Of a stretch of 64,000 bases of DNA, positions 34,817-44,245 are shown in pieces. The translations under genes and the position numbers were made by a program. This DNA is from Burkholderia sp. Ac-20365. Lineage in GTDB: Bacteria; Pseudomonadota; Gammaproteobacteria; Burkholderiales; Burkholderiaceae. The DNA lies in NCBI RefSeq assembly GCF_017104715.1, contig NZ_JAAGPI010000039.1:18693-82692 (forward strand), read 5' to 3'. The notes below the pieces were generated by a model. It saw only the letters and a list, made by a program, of their open reading frames with translations. It was not told the DNA's origin and did no database searches. The stretch's first letter is position 1. Each line of letters starts with the position of its first letter.

Positions 34817-35704
34817 CTATTTGCTTTCGATCAGCTTGACGAGCGTATGCAGCAAACGGTTGGACGGCGTGGCGACGCCAAGTGCTTCGCCACGTCGCAC
34901 GATCAGGCCATTCAGGTGATCGATTTCACTGCGCTTGCCGCGCGACAGATCCTGCGCGGTCGACGAATACTGTCCCGGCATCGTTTCGGCAATCATGCGC
35001 ACGGCCTGGTCGACGTCGCCGGGAATCGTCACACCATCCGCCTTCGCGACGGCAAGACACTCGTCGACGATATCGCGCATCACGGTCGTCACGCCTTCGC
35101 CTTGCACGAGCCGGCCATACGGCAACTGCGTGATCGCCGACAACGCGTTGTATGCGCAGTTCAGGATCAGCTTCGCCCATAACGCGCCGCGCACGTTGTC
35201 GGAGATTTCGGTGGGCACGCCCGCTGCGATCAGCGTCTGCGCAACTTCGGCGCTCGCTTTCGACGGCTCGATCACCAGCTCGCCGCGCCCGTGATGCCGC
35301 ACATGTCCCGGCCCGGCCATCTCCGTTGCGACGTAGACGACGGCAGCCGCCACCGGCTGCGACACGACCTTCCGTACTTCGTCCGCGTTTTCGACGCCGT
35401 TCTGCAACGACAGCACGAGCGCATCCGGCGCAAGAAACGGTTTGATTTCCAGCGCCGCGCTTTCCGTATCCGTCGACTTCACGCAGAACAGCACGACATG
35501 CGCGCCCTGCACCGCGCTCGCCTGCGTGCTCGCGGCGAGGGGAATGTGTTCGTCGAACGATTGAGTTTCAAGGCGCAAGCCGTGGCGCGCAATCGCCTCG
35601 ACGTGTTGCGGGCGTCCGATCAACACGACTTCATGTCCCGCGCGCGCCAGCATGCCGCCGTAATAGCAGCCCACCGCGCCCGCGCCCATCACGGCGACTT
35701 TCAT
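34817..35704 (-). CDS. Ketopantoate reductase PanE/ApbA-family oxidoreductase
   Basis: 295 residues: Rossmann motif GAGAVGCYYGG (residues 7-17) for NADPH, substrate lysine in ALWAKLILNCAYNAL, and a helical C-domain. Family members make pantoate for CoA or act on other 2-keto acids. ATG at 35704 chosen because the Rossmann motif begins at once; the 15-codon longer frame has no ribosome site. Burkholderia often carry several paralogues, so panE itself may lie elsewhere. Confidence 0.88.
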   Translation of the reverse strand: MKVAVMGAGAVGCYYGGMLARAGHEVVLIGRPQHVEAIARHGLRLETQSFDEHIPLAASTQASAVQGAHVVLFCVKSTDTESAALEIKPFLAPDALVLSLQNGVENADEVRKVVSQPVAAAVVYVATEMAGPGHVRHHGRGELVIEPSKASAEVAQTLIAAGVPTEISDNVRGALWAKLILNCAYNALSAITQLPYGRLVQGEGVTTVMRDIVDECLAVAKADGVTIPGDVDQAVRMIAETMPGQYSSTAQDLSRGKRSEIDHLNGLIVRRGEALGVATPSNRLLHTLVKLIESK

Positions 35705-35798
35705 AAGCAACGCTCTTCTGTCGGTAATCGAAGCGTCAAAAGTTACCACACGCTGCGCGCGCCTGGATCGAAGACCGCAGAAAGCACAGGCATGTTAG

Positions 35799-36689
35799 TC
35801 ATGCGCGCGATCGCACTGCGAGCAAAGCATCGGCGAACGCGGCAGGCGCTTCCTGCGGCAGATTGTGTCCCGCGTTGTCGATCACACGAAATTCATAAGG
35901 CCCGGTGAAATGCGGCGCATGATGGGCCGTCCCATCGATACCCATCACACCGTCGGCGCTTCCGTCGAGCGCAATCGTCGGCACGGTGATGGGCGGTTGC
36001 GCTGCGAGTTGCCGTTCCATCGCGTCGTAACGCGGGTCGCCGTCCACCAGCGCATAGCGATGCCGGTACGAATGAATGACGACATCGACGAAATCGGGGT
36101 GATCGAACGAGGCTGCGGTCTGCGCATAGCACGCGTCATCGAAACGCCATGTGGGCGACCACAGCGTCCAGAGCAGACGGCACAGTGCGCGGCGGTTTTC
36201 CGTGAGGCCCGCGCGCCCGCGCTCGCCGTGAAAATAGTATTGATACCAGTGACGCATTTCGTTTTCCGGCAACGCAGGTTTGCCGGACGCGGCGATGTTC
36301 TGGATGTTGTAGCCGTTGACCGTGACGAGCCCTTGCACGCGCTGTGGATAAAGCGCCGCGACGATGCACGCCGCGCGCCCGCCCCAGTCGTAGCCCCCAA
36401 GCAGCGCGCTTTCGATCTTCAACGCGTCGAGCAGCGCGAGCAGATCGGCGCCGAGCGCGGCCTGCTGGCCGGAGCGCACGGTGTCCGCCGACAGGAAGCG
36501 CGTCGGCCCGTACCCTCGCAGATACGGCACGATCACGCGCGCGCCCTGCGCGGCGAGTAACGGCGATACCTCGTCGTACGCATGGATGTCGTAGGGAAAG
36601 CCGTGCATCAGCACGACGGGCCAACCGTCAGCGTGACCGGATTCTTCGTAGGCGATGTCCAGCAGTTCGGTGCTCACGTGCTTCAGCAT
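35799..36689 (-). CDS. Alpha/beta hydrolase, epoxide-hydrolase or dehalogenase type
   Basis: 296 residues. HGFP (29-32) is the oxyanion motif; the nucleophile in LGGYDWGGRAA is Asp101, not Ser, which places it with epoxide hydrolases and haloalkane/haloacetate dehalogenases. The His of the triad is in NAGHNLPQEAP near the C-terminus. GGAGCC lies upstream of ATG 36689. Cytoplasmic, single gene. Substrate unknown. Confidence 0.85.
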   Translation of the reverse strand: MLKHVSTELLDIAYEESGHADGWPVVLMHGFPYDIHAYDEVSPLLAAQGARVIVPYLRGYGPTRFLSADTVRSGQQAALGADLLALLDALKIESALLGGYDWGGRAACIVAALYPQRVQGLVTVNGYNIQNIAASGKPALPENEMRHWYQYYFHGERGRAGLTENRRALCRLLWTLWSPTWRFDDACYAQTAASFDHPDFVDVVIHSYRHRYALVDGDPRYDAMERQLAAQPPITVPTIALDGSADGVMGIDGTAHHAPHFTGPYEFRVIDNAGHNLPQEAPAAFADALLAVRSRA

Positions 36690-36938
36690 GACCGGCGGCT
36701 CCTTTGACGGGCGATCATTACGCGGCCTGGGCGCCGCTTCAACGCACAGCGAGCGCTCATGGTAGCGCCGTCGTGGAGATCGCGCAGAGCGACCAGCACG
36801 CAAGAAAGTCGTTTTATGCCATGCCGATGTCGCCTTCGTGCTATACCAGCGCCACAACTGCCCGCTACATTCGACGAAACCAGGCCCGCACAACGTCGCA
36901 ATCCGGGTGCCGCGCGAGACGAACCACACTGAGCACGA

Positions 36939-38276
36939 ATGAAACAGGCACACGATCCGGCGACCCCGCCGTGCGGCGCATTCTCCCTGCATGACTCGCA
37001 ACCGCTCGCCGATCTCGTCGACGGCGCGGCGGCCATCGGTGCTCCTGTCGCGCCCGTTCCCGCGCCGGCGCCGCCCGCCAGCAGCCTGCGCGCCACGGCG
37101 ATCCTGCTGCTCGGTTACGCGATTCTCATCACGGGCAACGGCCTGCTCGGCACTTTGATCTCACTGCGGCTGATCCAGCAACAGGCACCTTCGATCGTGG
37201 TCGGCGTCGTGCAGTCGGCGTACTACGTCGGCTTCATGCTGGGCGCGGTGTATGGCGGCTCGCTGATCGGGCGCGTCGGCCATCATCGCGCGTTCGTCAG
37301 CTTTGCGGCGGCGTCCGCCTGTTGCTCGCTCGGCTACGCGGTGTGGGATGCCGACGCCGTGTGGGTGACCTTGCGCTTCATCACGGGCTTTTGCCTTGTC
37401 GGCATTTTTACGGTGGTCGAAAGCTGGCTGCACCAGGTGGCGAGCAACGCGCAGCGCGGACGCGTGTTCTCCGCCTACCTGATCACGAACTATCTCGGCG
37501 TCGGCATCGGCCAGTTTCTGATCGGCCTTGCGGATCCGGCGGGTTTCGAACTGTTCAGCGCCGTCGCCGCGCTGTTCACGGCGTCGCTGATTCCCGTTGC
37601 GCTGGCGGGCACGGCGCCCGGCCCCGTCGCCGCACACGGCTCGCATGCGAGCGCTTCGGGCGGTTCGCGGCTCGCGCGTGGCCTGTCGGGCCTGCGGACC
37701 ATCTACCGATGGGCGCCCCTGGGCGTCGCCGCGTGCCTCGCGGCGGGCCTGCTCAATAGCGCGTTCTATACGATGCAGCCGGTGTTCATGCGGCGCGTCG
37801 GCTATTCGGTGCCGGACGTATCGCACTTCATGGGTTTCGCGCTGCTCGCGGCACTGGTGCCGCAATGGCCCGTCGCACGGCTCGCCGATCTGTTCGACCG
37901 GCGCAAGGTGCTGCTATGCCTCGCCGTGCTCGCCGGGTCGCTGAGCGTGTTGCTGTTCATGTTGCGCGACGGCATGCTGATCGAGGCAGTCGGCTATCTG
38001 TACGTCGCTGTCGCGTTCTCGATGTACGGCGTCGTCACGTCCTATGTGAACGACTGCATTCCCGCCGACGAGCGCATCGCCGTCAGCGCCGGCCTGCTGC
38101 TGATCTTTTCGCTCGGCGCGAGCGGCGGGCCGACGCTCGCTTCGGCGATGATGGCCTTGGCCGGGCCTGCCGGGCTCTATCTGTTCACGGCTGTCGTAAT
38201 GGGCGCGCTTGCCGCGCTCACACTGCGCAGTCTGCGCAGGACGCCTGCGACGCGGCGCGTTGCCGACGCGCGCTAG
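36939..38276 (+). CDS. MFS transporter (YcaD-like)
   Basis: 445 residues with 12 predicted membrane helices after an unusual 45-residue N-terminal extension rich in Pro and Ala. The motif GGSLIGRVGHHRAF between helices 2 and 3 and FITGFCLVGIFTVVESWL fit the YcaD group of major-facilitator efflux or uptake carriers. A weak ribosome site precedes the ATG; a later start would remove the extension. Monocistronic, substrate unknown. Confidence 0.87.
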   Translation: MKQAHDPATPPCGAFSLHDSQPLADLVDGAAAIGAPVAPVPAPAPPASSLRATAILLLGYAILITGNGLLGTLISLRLIQQQAPSIVVGVVQSAYYVGFMLGAVYGGSLIGRVGHHRAFVSFAAASACCSLGYAVWDADAVWVTLRFITGFCLVGIFTVVESWLHQVASNAQRGRVFSAYLITNYLGVGIGQFLIGLADPAGFELFSAVAALFTASLIPVALAGTAPGPVAAHGSHASASGGSRLARGLSGLRTIYRWAPLGVAACLAAGLLNSAFYTMQPVFMRRVGYSVPDVSHFMGFALLAALVPQWPVARLADLFDRRKVLLCLAVLAGSLSVLLFMLRDGMLIEAVGYLYVAVAFSMYGVVTSYVNDCIPADERIAVSAGLLLIFSLGASGGPTLASAMMALAGPAGLYLFTAVVMGALAALTLRSLRRTPATRRVADAR

Positions 38277-38423
38277 CCCGCTCTTTCCCCCGCTTCGATC
38301 CTTTGCACTTCACGGCGCGCCGCCGCGCCGCGAAGACGCGTCTCGACCTCCATCCAGAACGCTGTCACATAGCCGCCCTGTCGCTTTGAGACCGGGGATA
38401 ACCCTTATCGTTACGTCGCCAAA

Positions 38424-38480
38424 CCCTTAATCCATAAGGGAATTGCGTCACACAAAATCTGCGATGTCGCATTTGTGACA
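38424..38480. promoter_or_regulatory. Candidate operators upstream of the ABC importer
   Basis: Two dyads lie in the 329-bp gap (38277-38605) ahead of the importer: CCCTTA-n5-TAAGGG (38424-38440) and TGTCGC-ATTT-GTGACA (38465-38480). The second has the shape of sites used by AraC-type GbdR/CdhR regulators, one of which is encoded at 46742. Binding is inferred. Nothing else stands out in this gap. Confidence 0.4.
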
Positions 38481-38605
38481 AACGAAGTCGATTGCAGATG
38501 AAGGCTTTGCGATTTTGTGCGGCTATCTTTTGCTCAAGGCCAGGTGCTGCGAAACGCGCCTGACATAGAGCCCGCAAGAGCCGTAAAAGCGAAACCGGAG
38601 ACAAC

Positions 38606-39331
38606 GTGGAAACCCTTGCATTCATCCTCGACAACCTGGCGTCCATTGCCCGGCTGACCGTCGAGCACATCGAGATCGTCGGCGTCGGTGTCGGTTGCGC
38701 GATCCTCACGGGCGTGCCGCTCGGCATCGCGATCACAGCGAGTCCGCGCGCCGCGAAGATCGTCCTGTACGCCGCTGCCATTGTGATGACGATTCCGTCC
38801 GTCGCGCTGTTCGGCCTGATGATCCCGGTGCTTTCCGTGATCGGCCAGGGCATCGGCTTCCTGCCCACCGTCATCGCGCTGTTTCTCTATTCGCAGTTGC
38901 CCATCGTGCGCAACACATATACGGCGATCACGAACATCGACCCCGCGTTGCGCGAAGCCGCGCGCGGTATCGGCATGACGACGCGCGAGCGCCTGTGGAA
39001 AGTCGAGATTCCGATTGCGCTGCCCATCATCATGGCGGGCGTGCGCATGGCCGTCGTCATCAACGTCGGCATTGCGGCGGTTGCTGCGTATATCGGCGCG
39101 GGCGGCCTCGGCAAGCTGATCAGCCGCGGCATTTCGCAATCGGACCCGCGCCAGCTGATTGCGGGCGCGATTCTCGTCAGCGTGCTCGCCATTGCCGCCG
39201 ACTACGGCCTCGCCTGGGTGCAGCGCCTGCTCACACCAAAAGGCCTGCGCAGCCCGTCACGCACCGCCACGCTCGCCCTGCGTCTCGGCGCATGGGCTTC
39301 CTTCCGCAAATCTCCACGTCACGCGCAATAA
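38606..39331 (+). CDS. ABC importer permease, OpuB/OsmW type
   Basis: 241 residues with about five membrane helices and the permease cytoplasmic loop EAARGIGMTTRERLWKVEIP, typical of quaternary-amine (betaine, carnitine, choline) importers. GTG start with CGGAGA upstream. The C-terminal 20 residues are basic. First gene of the importer: permease, ATPase, second permease, binding protein. Confidence 0.92.
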   Translation: METLAFILDNLASIARLTVEHIEIVGVGVGCAILTGVPLGIAITASPRAAKIVLYAAAIVMTIPSVALFGLMIPVLSVIGQGIGFLPTVIALFLYSQLPIVRNTYTAITNIDPALREAARGIGMTTRERLWKVEIPIALPIIMAGVRMAVVINVGIAAVAAYIGAGGLGKLISRGISQSDPRQLIAGAILVSVLAIAADYGLAWVQRLLTPKGLRSPSRTATLALRLGAWASFRKSPRHAQ

Positions 39332-39333
39332 CC

Positions 39334-40452
39334 ATGATCAAGCTCTCCAACATCACGAAGCGCTACGAAGGCGCGAGTGCCCCCGTGGTCGACGGCATCG
39401 ACATGGAAGTCGGCGCGGGCGAAATCTGCGTGCTGCTCGGCCCGTCGGGCTGCGGCAAGACAACCACGCTGAAGATGATCAACCGTCTGATCCAGCCGAG
39501 CTCGGGCAAGATCTTCATCGACGGCCGCGATACCGACGAATTCGACGTCGTCGAACTGCGCCGCCAGATCGGCTACGTGATCCAGCAGATCGGTCTGTTT
39601 CCGAACATGACCGTCGAGGAAAACATCTGCGTCGTGCCGCGCCTGCTCGGCTGGGACAAGGCGAAGACGAAGCGGCGCGCGGCCGAGTTGCTGGAAATCG
39701 TCGCGCTCGATCCGTCCATCTATCTGTCGCGCTATCCGAAAGATCTTTCCGGCGGCCAGCAGCAGCGCGTTGGCGTCGCTCGCGCACTCGCCACCGATCC
39801 GCCCGTGATGCTGATGGACGAACCGTTCGGCGCGATCGACCCGATCAACCGCGAACTGATCCAGGACGAGTTCCTGCGCATCCAGCAGCAGGTGAAAAAG
39901 ACGATCATGTTCGTCAGCCACGATATCGACGAAGCCGTGAAGATGGCCGACCGCATCGCGATCTTCCGCGGCGGCAGGCTCGAACAGTTCGATACGCCCG
40001 ACACGATACTCGCGCGGCCCGCGAGTCAGTTCATTGCGGGTTTCGTCGGCGCGGACCGCGCATTGAAGCGCTTGCGCCTGGTGCGCGCGAAAGACGCGCT
40101 CTCGGCGTGCCAATGCGCGGCGCGCATCGGCGAAAGCAGCGAACGTGCGCGGGCCTTGCTCGAACAGCATGGCGTCGAACAGATCGTGTTGCTCGATGCC
40201 GCCGACAAACCGCAAGGCTATCTGAGCGCAACCGACCTGCGCACGATCGACGGCAAGCTGATGGCCGCACACGCGAACCCGGTGCAAGGTGTTGCACGTC
40301 AAGGCGACGATCTGCGCAGCGTGATTTCGTCGATGTTCGCGCTCGGTCAGTCGTGGCTCCCTACCGTTGACGACGATGGCCGCTTCATTGGCTACGTGAA
40401 TCAGGAACGCATCGTCGACATGCTGCGCCTGCCGGCGGAGACACGCGCATGA
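39334..40452 (+). CDS. ABC importer ATP-binding subunit with CBS domains (OpuBA/OsmV type)
   Basis: 372 residues. Walker A GPSGCGKTT (36-44), signature LSGGQQQR and Walker B MLMDEPFG, followed by a C-terminal pair of CBS modules (about 240-365), which in OpuA-type ATPases sense ionic strength. ATG at 39334 directly after the permease stop; its own stop overlaps the next gene in ATGA. Powers uptake of a betaine-like solute. Confidence 0.95.
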   Translation: MIKLSNITKRYEGASAPVVDGIDMEVGAGEICVLLGPSGCGKTTTLKMINRLIQPSSGKIFIDGRDTDEFDVVELRRQIGYVIQQIGLFPNMTVEENICVVPRLLGWDKAKTKRRAAELLEIVALDPSIYLSRYPKDLSGGQQQRVGVARALATDPPVMLMDEPFGAIDPINRELIQDEFLRIQQQVKKTIMFVSHDIDEAVKMADRIAIFRGGRLEQFDTPDTILARPASQFIAGFVGADRALKRLRLVRAKDALSACQCAARIGESSERARALLEQHGVEQIVLLDAADKPQGYLSATDLRTIDGKLMAAHANPVQGVARQGDDLRSVISSMFALGQSWLPTVDDDGRFIGYVNQERIVDMLRLPAETRA

Positions 40453-41168
40453 AAACGATCTTCACAACCGGCGCCGCGTTCGCGGCATGCGCTGCGCCTT
40501 CGCTTGCGCGTGCAGACTCGCTGCTCGAATCGATTGGCCAGTATCGCAGCGACATCGTCTATCAATCGATTCAACAGATGACGATGGTCGCCATCGCAGG
40601 CGGACTCGCGATTCTCGTCGCCGTGCCGCTCGGCGTGTATCTGTCGCGCGCGACGGGCAAGCAGGCCCGCTTCGCGCAAGTCCTGCTGCAAACGCTCAAC
40701 ATAGGCCAGGCCGTGCCGAAGCTCGCATTGCTCGCGCTCGCGATGAGCGTGCTGGGCATCGGACGCTGGCCGTCTATCTTCGGCCTGTGGGTCGCGACGC
40801 TGCTGCCCATCGTGCTCAACACGCTCGAAGGTTTGCGTGCGGTACCGCGCCCGCTGATCGAAGCGGCGACGGGCATGGGCATGACGCCGACGCAGATTCT
40901 GCTGCGCGTCGAATTGCCGAACGCGCTTTACGTGATCTTCGCGGGCATTCGCACCGCGCTCGCCATCACGGTCGGCACCGCGCCGCTCGCGTTTCTGGTT
41001 GGCGGCGGCGGACTGGGCGAGCTGATCTTCACGGGCATCGACATGAACGATTTTTCGATGCTGCTGGCGGGCGCGATTCCCACTGCGCTACTGGCGATTC
41101 TCACTGACCTGTTCGTCGGCCAGATGCAGGCGCATCTCGTGTCGCGCGGCGTCAATCCACAACGCTGA
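40449..41168 (+). CDS. ABC importer second permease
   Basis: 239 residues. N-terminal 22 residues (MKTIFTTGAAFAACAAPSLARA) look like a signal peptide, which is odd for a permease but seen in some OsmY/YehY-type partners. Then five or six helices and the EAATGMGMTPTQILLRVELP loop that contacts the ATPase. Coupled to the ATPase gene by a 4-bp overlap. Confidence 0.93.
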   Translation: MKTIFTTGAAFAACAAPSLARADSLLESIGQYRSDIVYQSIQQMTMVAIAGGLAILVAVPLGVYLSRATGKQARFAQVLLQTLNIGQAVPKLALLALAMSVLGIGRWPSIFGLWVATLLPIVLNTLEGLRAVPRPLIEAATGMGMTPTQILLRVELPNALYVIFAGIRTALAITVGTAPLAFLVGGGGLGELIFTGIDMNDFSMLLAGAIPTALLAILTDLFVGQMQAHLVSRGVNPQR

Positions 41169-41217
41169 GTCACACCACTCGCTCAATCACACGCACACGC
41201 GTTTCTTCGAGGACATC

Positions 41218-42114
41218 ATGAACACTGCCTTTTTCAAGCGGGCTTGCGCGCTCGTCGCCCTTTCTTTTGCCTCTTCCTGGGCAATCACGTGCGCGGCGGC
41301 GGGTGTCGTAGTCGGCGGCAAGAACTTTACCGAGCAGCAGCTGCTCGCGGAAATGACAACGGAACTGCTGCAGGCGAAGGGCTTCAACGTCACGAAAAAA
41401 GACGGCATGGGCAGCGCGGTGCTGCGCCAGGCGCAGGAAAACGGACAGGTCGACGTGTACTGGGAATACACGGGCACGTCGCTGATCACGTACAACAAGA
41501 TCAACGACCGGCTTTCGCCCGAAGAGACCTACAAGAAAGTGAAGGAACTCGATGCAGCGAAAGGTCTCGTGTGGCTTGATCCGTCGCGTGCGAATAACAC
41601 GTACTCGTTCGCGATGAATCAGGACGAGGCGAAGAAGCTCGGCATCGTCACGCTCAGCGACCTCGCCAAAGCGATCAAGGCAGGCAAGACGCTGACGTTC
41701 GCTTGCAACTCGGAATTCTATGCGCGCCCCGACGGTCTGCGTCCGTTGCAAAAGCTCTATGGTTTCGACTTCTCGCAGGACGAAGTGAAGCGGATGGATT
41801 CGGGGCTCACGTATCAGGCGCTGAAAGACCGTCAGGTCAATATCGCGCTCGTGTTCGCAACCGATGGCCGCGTGCCCGCGTTCAACTTCGTGATTCTCAA
41901 GGACGACAAGGGCTTTTTCCCGTCGTATGCGCTGACGCCCGTGATCCGCAAGGCGACGCTCGATGCAAACCCGAAGCTCGGCCCAATCCTCAATGCACTG
42001 TCCGCGAAGCTCGATGCGCCGACGATGGCGCGCCTGAATGCATCCGTCGATGTGCAGAAGAAATCGTTTAGTGAAGTGTCGCATGGCTTCCTGAAGGATG
42101 CGGGCCTGCTGTAA
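41218..42114 (+). CDS. Periplasmic binding protein for quaternary amines (OsmX/OpuBC type)
   Basis: 298 residues with a signal peptide (about 27, cleaved near CAAA-GVV). Core VVGGKNFTEQQLLAEMTTELL and VYWEYTGTSL are hallmarks of the OpuAC/OsmX family, where aromatic residues cage a trimethylammonium group. Delivers the solute to the permeases encoded upstream. Confidence 0.94.
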   Translation: MNTAFFKRACALVALSFASSWAITCAAAGVVVGGKNFTEQQLLAEMTTELLQAKGFNVTKKDGMGSAVLRQAQENGQVDVYWEYTGTSLITYNKINDRLSPEETYKKVKELDAAKGLVWLDPSRANNTYSFAMNQDEAKKLGIVTLSDLAKAIKAGKTLTFACNSEFYARPDGLRPLQKLYGFDFSQDEVKRMDSGLTYQALKDRQVNIALVFATDGRVPAFNFVILKDDKGFFPSYALTPVIRKATLDANPKLGPILNALSAKLDAPTMARLNASVDVQKKSFSEVSHGFLKDAGLL

Positions 42115-42145
42115 CGCGACCCCGGCCAACCTGAGAGACAAGACT

Positions 42146-43024
42146 ATGCCTTCCCCTTCTTTCGACACGGCACGCAACAGCACGCTGAAAGTGGCCGCTG
42201 CGCAGATCGACAGCTCGTATGGCGACATCGACGCGAATCTCGCGAAGCATCTGCGCATGATCGACGAAGCACGCAGACAGGGCGTGTCGATGCTGCTCTT
42301 CCCGGAACTGTCGCTATGCGGCCATAGCGCCGGAAAAGACGCCTTGCGGCTCGCGATGCGGCTCGATCATCACGCGCTGGCCGCGCTCGCTGAAGCCAGC
42401 GTCGATATGCACACGTCGTTCGGTTTCATCGAAGAAGCATCCGGCGGCCAGTTCTACAACAGCCAGGCGACGGTGATGCGCGGGCGGATCGTGCATGTGC
42501 ATCGCAAGGTGCAGCTCGCGACCTACGGCAAGCTGCGCGACGGCCTCTATTACGCGCCGGGCGCGCAACTCGGCGCATTCGATATCGACAGCCGCTGGCG
42601 CGTTGCTACGCCCATCTGCAACGATCTATGGAATCCGGGCCTCGTGCACGATCTCATGTGCGACGGTGTCACATTACTCGCCGCGCCCATCAGTTCGGCG
42701 CGCGAAGCGGTCGGCGGCGGATTCGACAATCCGTCGTCATGGGAACTCAATCTGCGCTTCTATGCGGTGACGTACGGCGTCCCCGTCGTCATGACGAACC
42801 GCGTCGGCACGGAAGGCATGCTCGGCTTCTGGGGCGGCTCGCGCATTCTCGATCCGTTCGGCAACACCATCGCGACGGGTTCGAACACCGGCGAAGAACT
42901 GGTGACCGGCGAACTCGACTATGCAGCGCTGCGCGAAGCGCGCTTTCTGCTGCCGACCGTACGCGATGCACGCGTATTCGCCGAGCGCGGCATCCGCGTC
43001 ACGCGCCAATCCATTCAGAACTGA
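42146..43024 (+). CDS. Carbon-nitrogen hydrolase (nitrilase superfamily)
   Basis: 292 residues with the Glu-Lys-Cys triad: Glu54 (FPELSLCGH), Lys121 (HRKVQLATYG) and Cys158 (TPICNDLW). These enzymes hydrolyse amides or nitriles. Located between the betaine importer and the acyl-CoA genes, it may release an acid from an amide before CoA activation. ATG at 42146, 31 bp after the binding protein stop. Confidence 0.88.
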   Translation: MPSPSFDTARNSTLKVAAAQIDSSYGDIDANLAKHLRMIDEARRQGVSMLLFPELSLCGHSAGKDALRLAMRLDHHALAALAEASVDMHTSFGFIEEASGGQFYNSQATVMRGRIVHVHRKVQLATYGKLRDGLYYAPGAQLGAFDIDSRWRVATPICNDLWNPGLVHDLMCDGVTLLAAPISSAREAVGGGFDNPSSWELNLRFYAVTYGVPVVMTNRVGTEGMLGFWGGSRILDPFGNTIATGSNTGEELVTGELDYAALREARFLLPTVRDARVFAERGIRVTRQSIQN

Positions 43025-43036
43025 GCCACGCACGTC

Positions 43037-44227
43037 ATGCAAGACTTTCTCCTTACCGATGAAGACCGCGCGTTTCGCCGCGAAGTGCGCGCGTTTTTGC
43101 AGCGCGAACTCGCGCCGCGCGCCGCCGATATCGAAGACCGTCAGGACTGGGACGCTGTCCGGCACGTGGTGCGCGCGCTCGGCGAAGCGGGCTATCTGCG
43201 GCTCATGTTCGCGGACCTCTATCGCGGCCCGCTCAGCAAGCCCGGACTCACGCACGCGACGATCCTGTCCGAAGAAGCCTCCACGATCAACTACGCGTTC
43301 GAGACCACCATCGCCACGGCATTGAGCTGCGCGTATCCGCTGCATCGCCATGCCAGCGCGAAGGTGCGCGACACGTACCTCGAACCGATTCTGGATGGTC
43401 GCGCGATTGGCGCGATCTGCGTGACTGAGCCCGGCACGGGCAGCGATTCGGCCGACATGCAAACCCGCGTCGAATACGACGCGCGCACGAACGAATGGGT
43501 GATCAACGGCTTCAAACGCTATATCTCGAACGCGTCGGTGGCGGACGTGTATATCGCGTACGGCATCACGCCGCGCGAAGACGGCAAGAAACCCGGCATC
43601 ACCGCCGTTGCCGTGCCGAAGGACGCGCGCGGCATCAGCTTTCCGCGCAACTACACGTTCATGGGGCGGCGCGGCTGCATCGTCGGCGAAGTGAAGTTCG
43701 ACGATTGCCGCGTGAGCGCCGATCATCTGCTCGGCGAAGCGGGCGATGGCTTCGGGATCATGCGCGGCATGTTCAATTTCGAGCGCGCGATTCTCGGCGG
43801 CTCGGGTCTCGGCGTTGCGCGCAGCGCGTTCACGATTGCCCGCGAGCATGCGCAAAGCCGCAGGACCTTCGGCCAGTTGCTCGGCTGCAAGCAGCTTATC
43901 TGGGACAAGATCGCGCAGATGAGCTGGCGCATCGACGCCGCCGAACTCATCACCTATCGCGCGACGAAGATGTACGACGCGGGCATCGACGGCAAGCCGC
44001 TGATGAAGGAAGCCGCGATGGCCAAGCTCGTCGCGACGGAGACCGCGAACTTCTGCGTCAACGAAACCGTGCAGATACTCGGCGGCGACGGGCTGACGAA
44101 AGAATACGGCCGCGCCGAACAGCTCTATCGCGACGCGCGCGCGCTGACCATTGTCGGCGGCACGTCGGAAATGGCGAAGTATCTGATCGCTTCGCGCGAT
44201 CTGCCCGACCTCAAGATCAACCTCTGA
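43037..44227 (+). CDS. Acyl-CoA dehydrogenase
   Basis: 396 residues, FAD-dependent. ICVTEPGTGSD and TYRATKMYD are typical; the catalytic base could lie near the C-terminal QILGGDGLTKEYGRAEQLYRD (Glu in KEYGR). Introduces a trans-2 double bond in an acyl-CoA. Start 12 bp after the amidase; next gene 18 bp after the stop. With the ligase and hydratase it gives the first steps of beta-oxidation of the imported acid. Confidence 0.92.
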   Translation: MQDFLLTDEDRAFRREVRAFLQRELAPRAADIEDRQDWDAVRHVVRALGEAGYLRLMFADLYRGPLSKPGLTHATILSEEASTINYAFETTIATALSCAYPLHRHASAKVRDTYLEPILDGRAIGAICVTEPGTGSDSADMQTRVEYDARTNEWVINGFKRYISNASVADVYIAYGITPREDGKKPGITAVAVPKDARGISFPRNYTFMGRRGCIVGEVKFDDCRVSADHLLGEAGDGFGIMRGMFNFERAILGGSGLGVARSAFTIAREHAQSRRTFGQLLGCKQLIWDKIAQMSWRIDAAELITYRATKMYDAGIDGKPLMKEAAMAKLVATETANFCVNETVQILGGDGLTKEYGRAEQLYRDARALTIVGGTSEMAKYLIASRDLPDLKINL

Positions 44228-44245
44228 ACGTATTCCATTTCCATC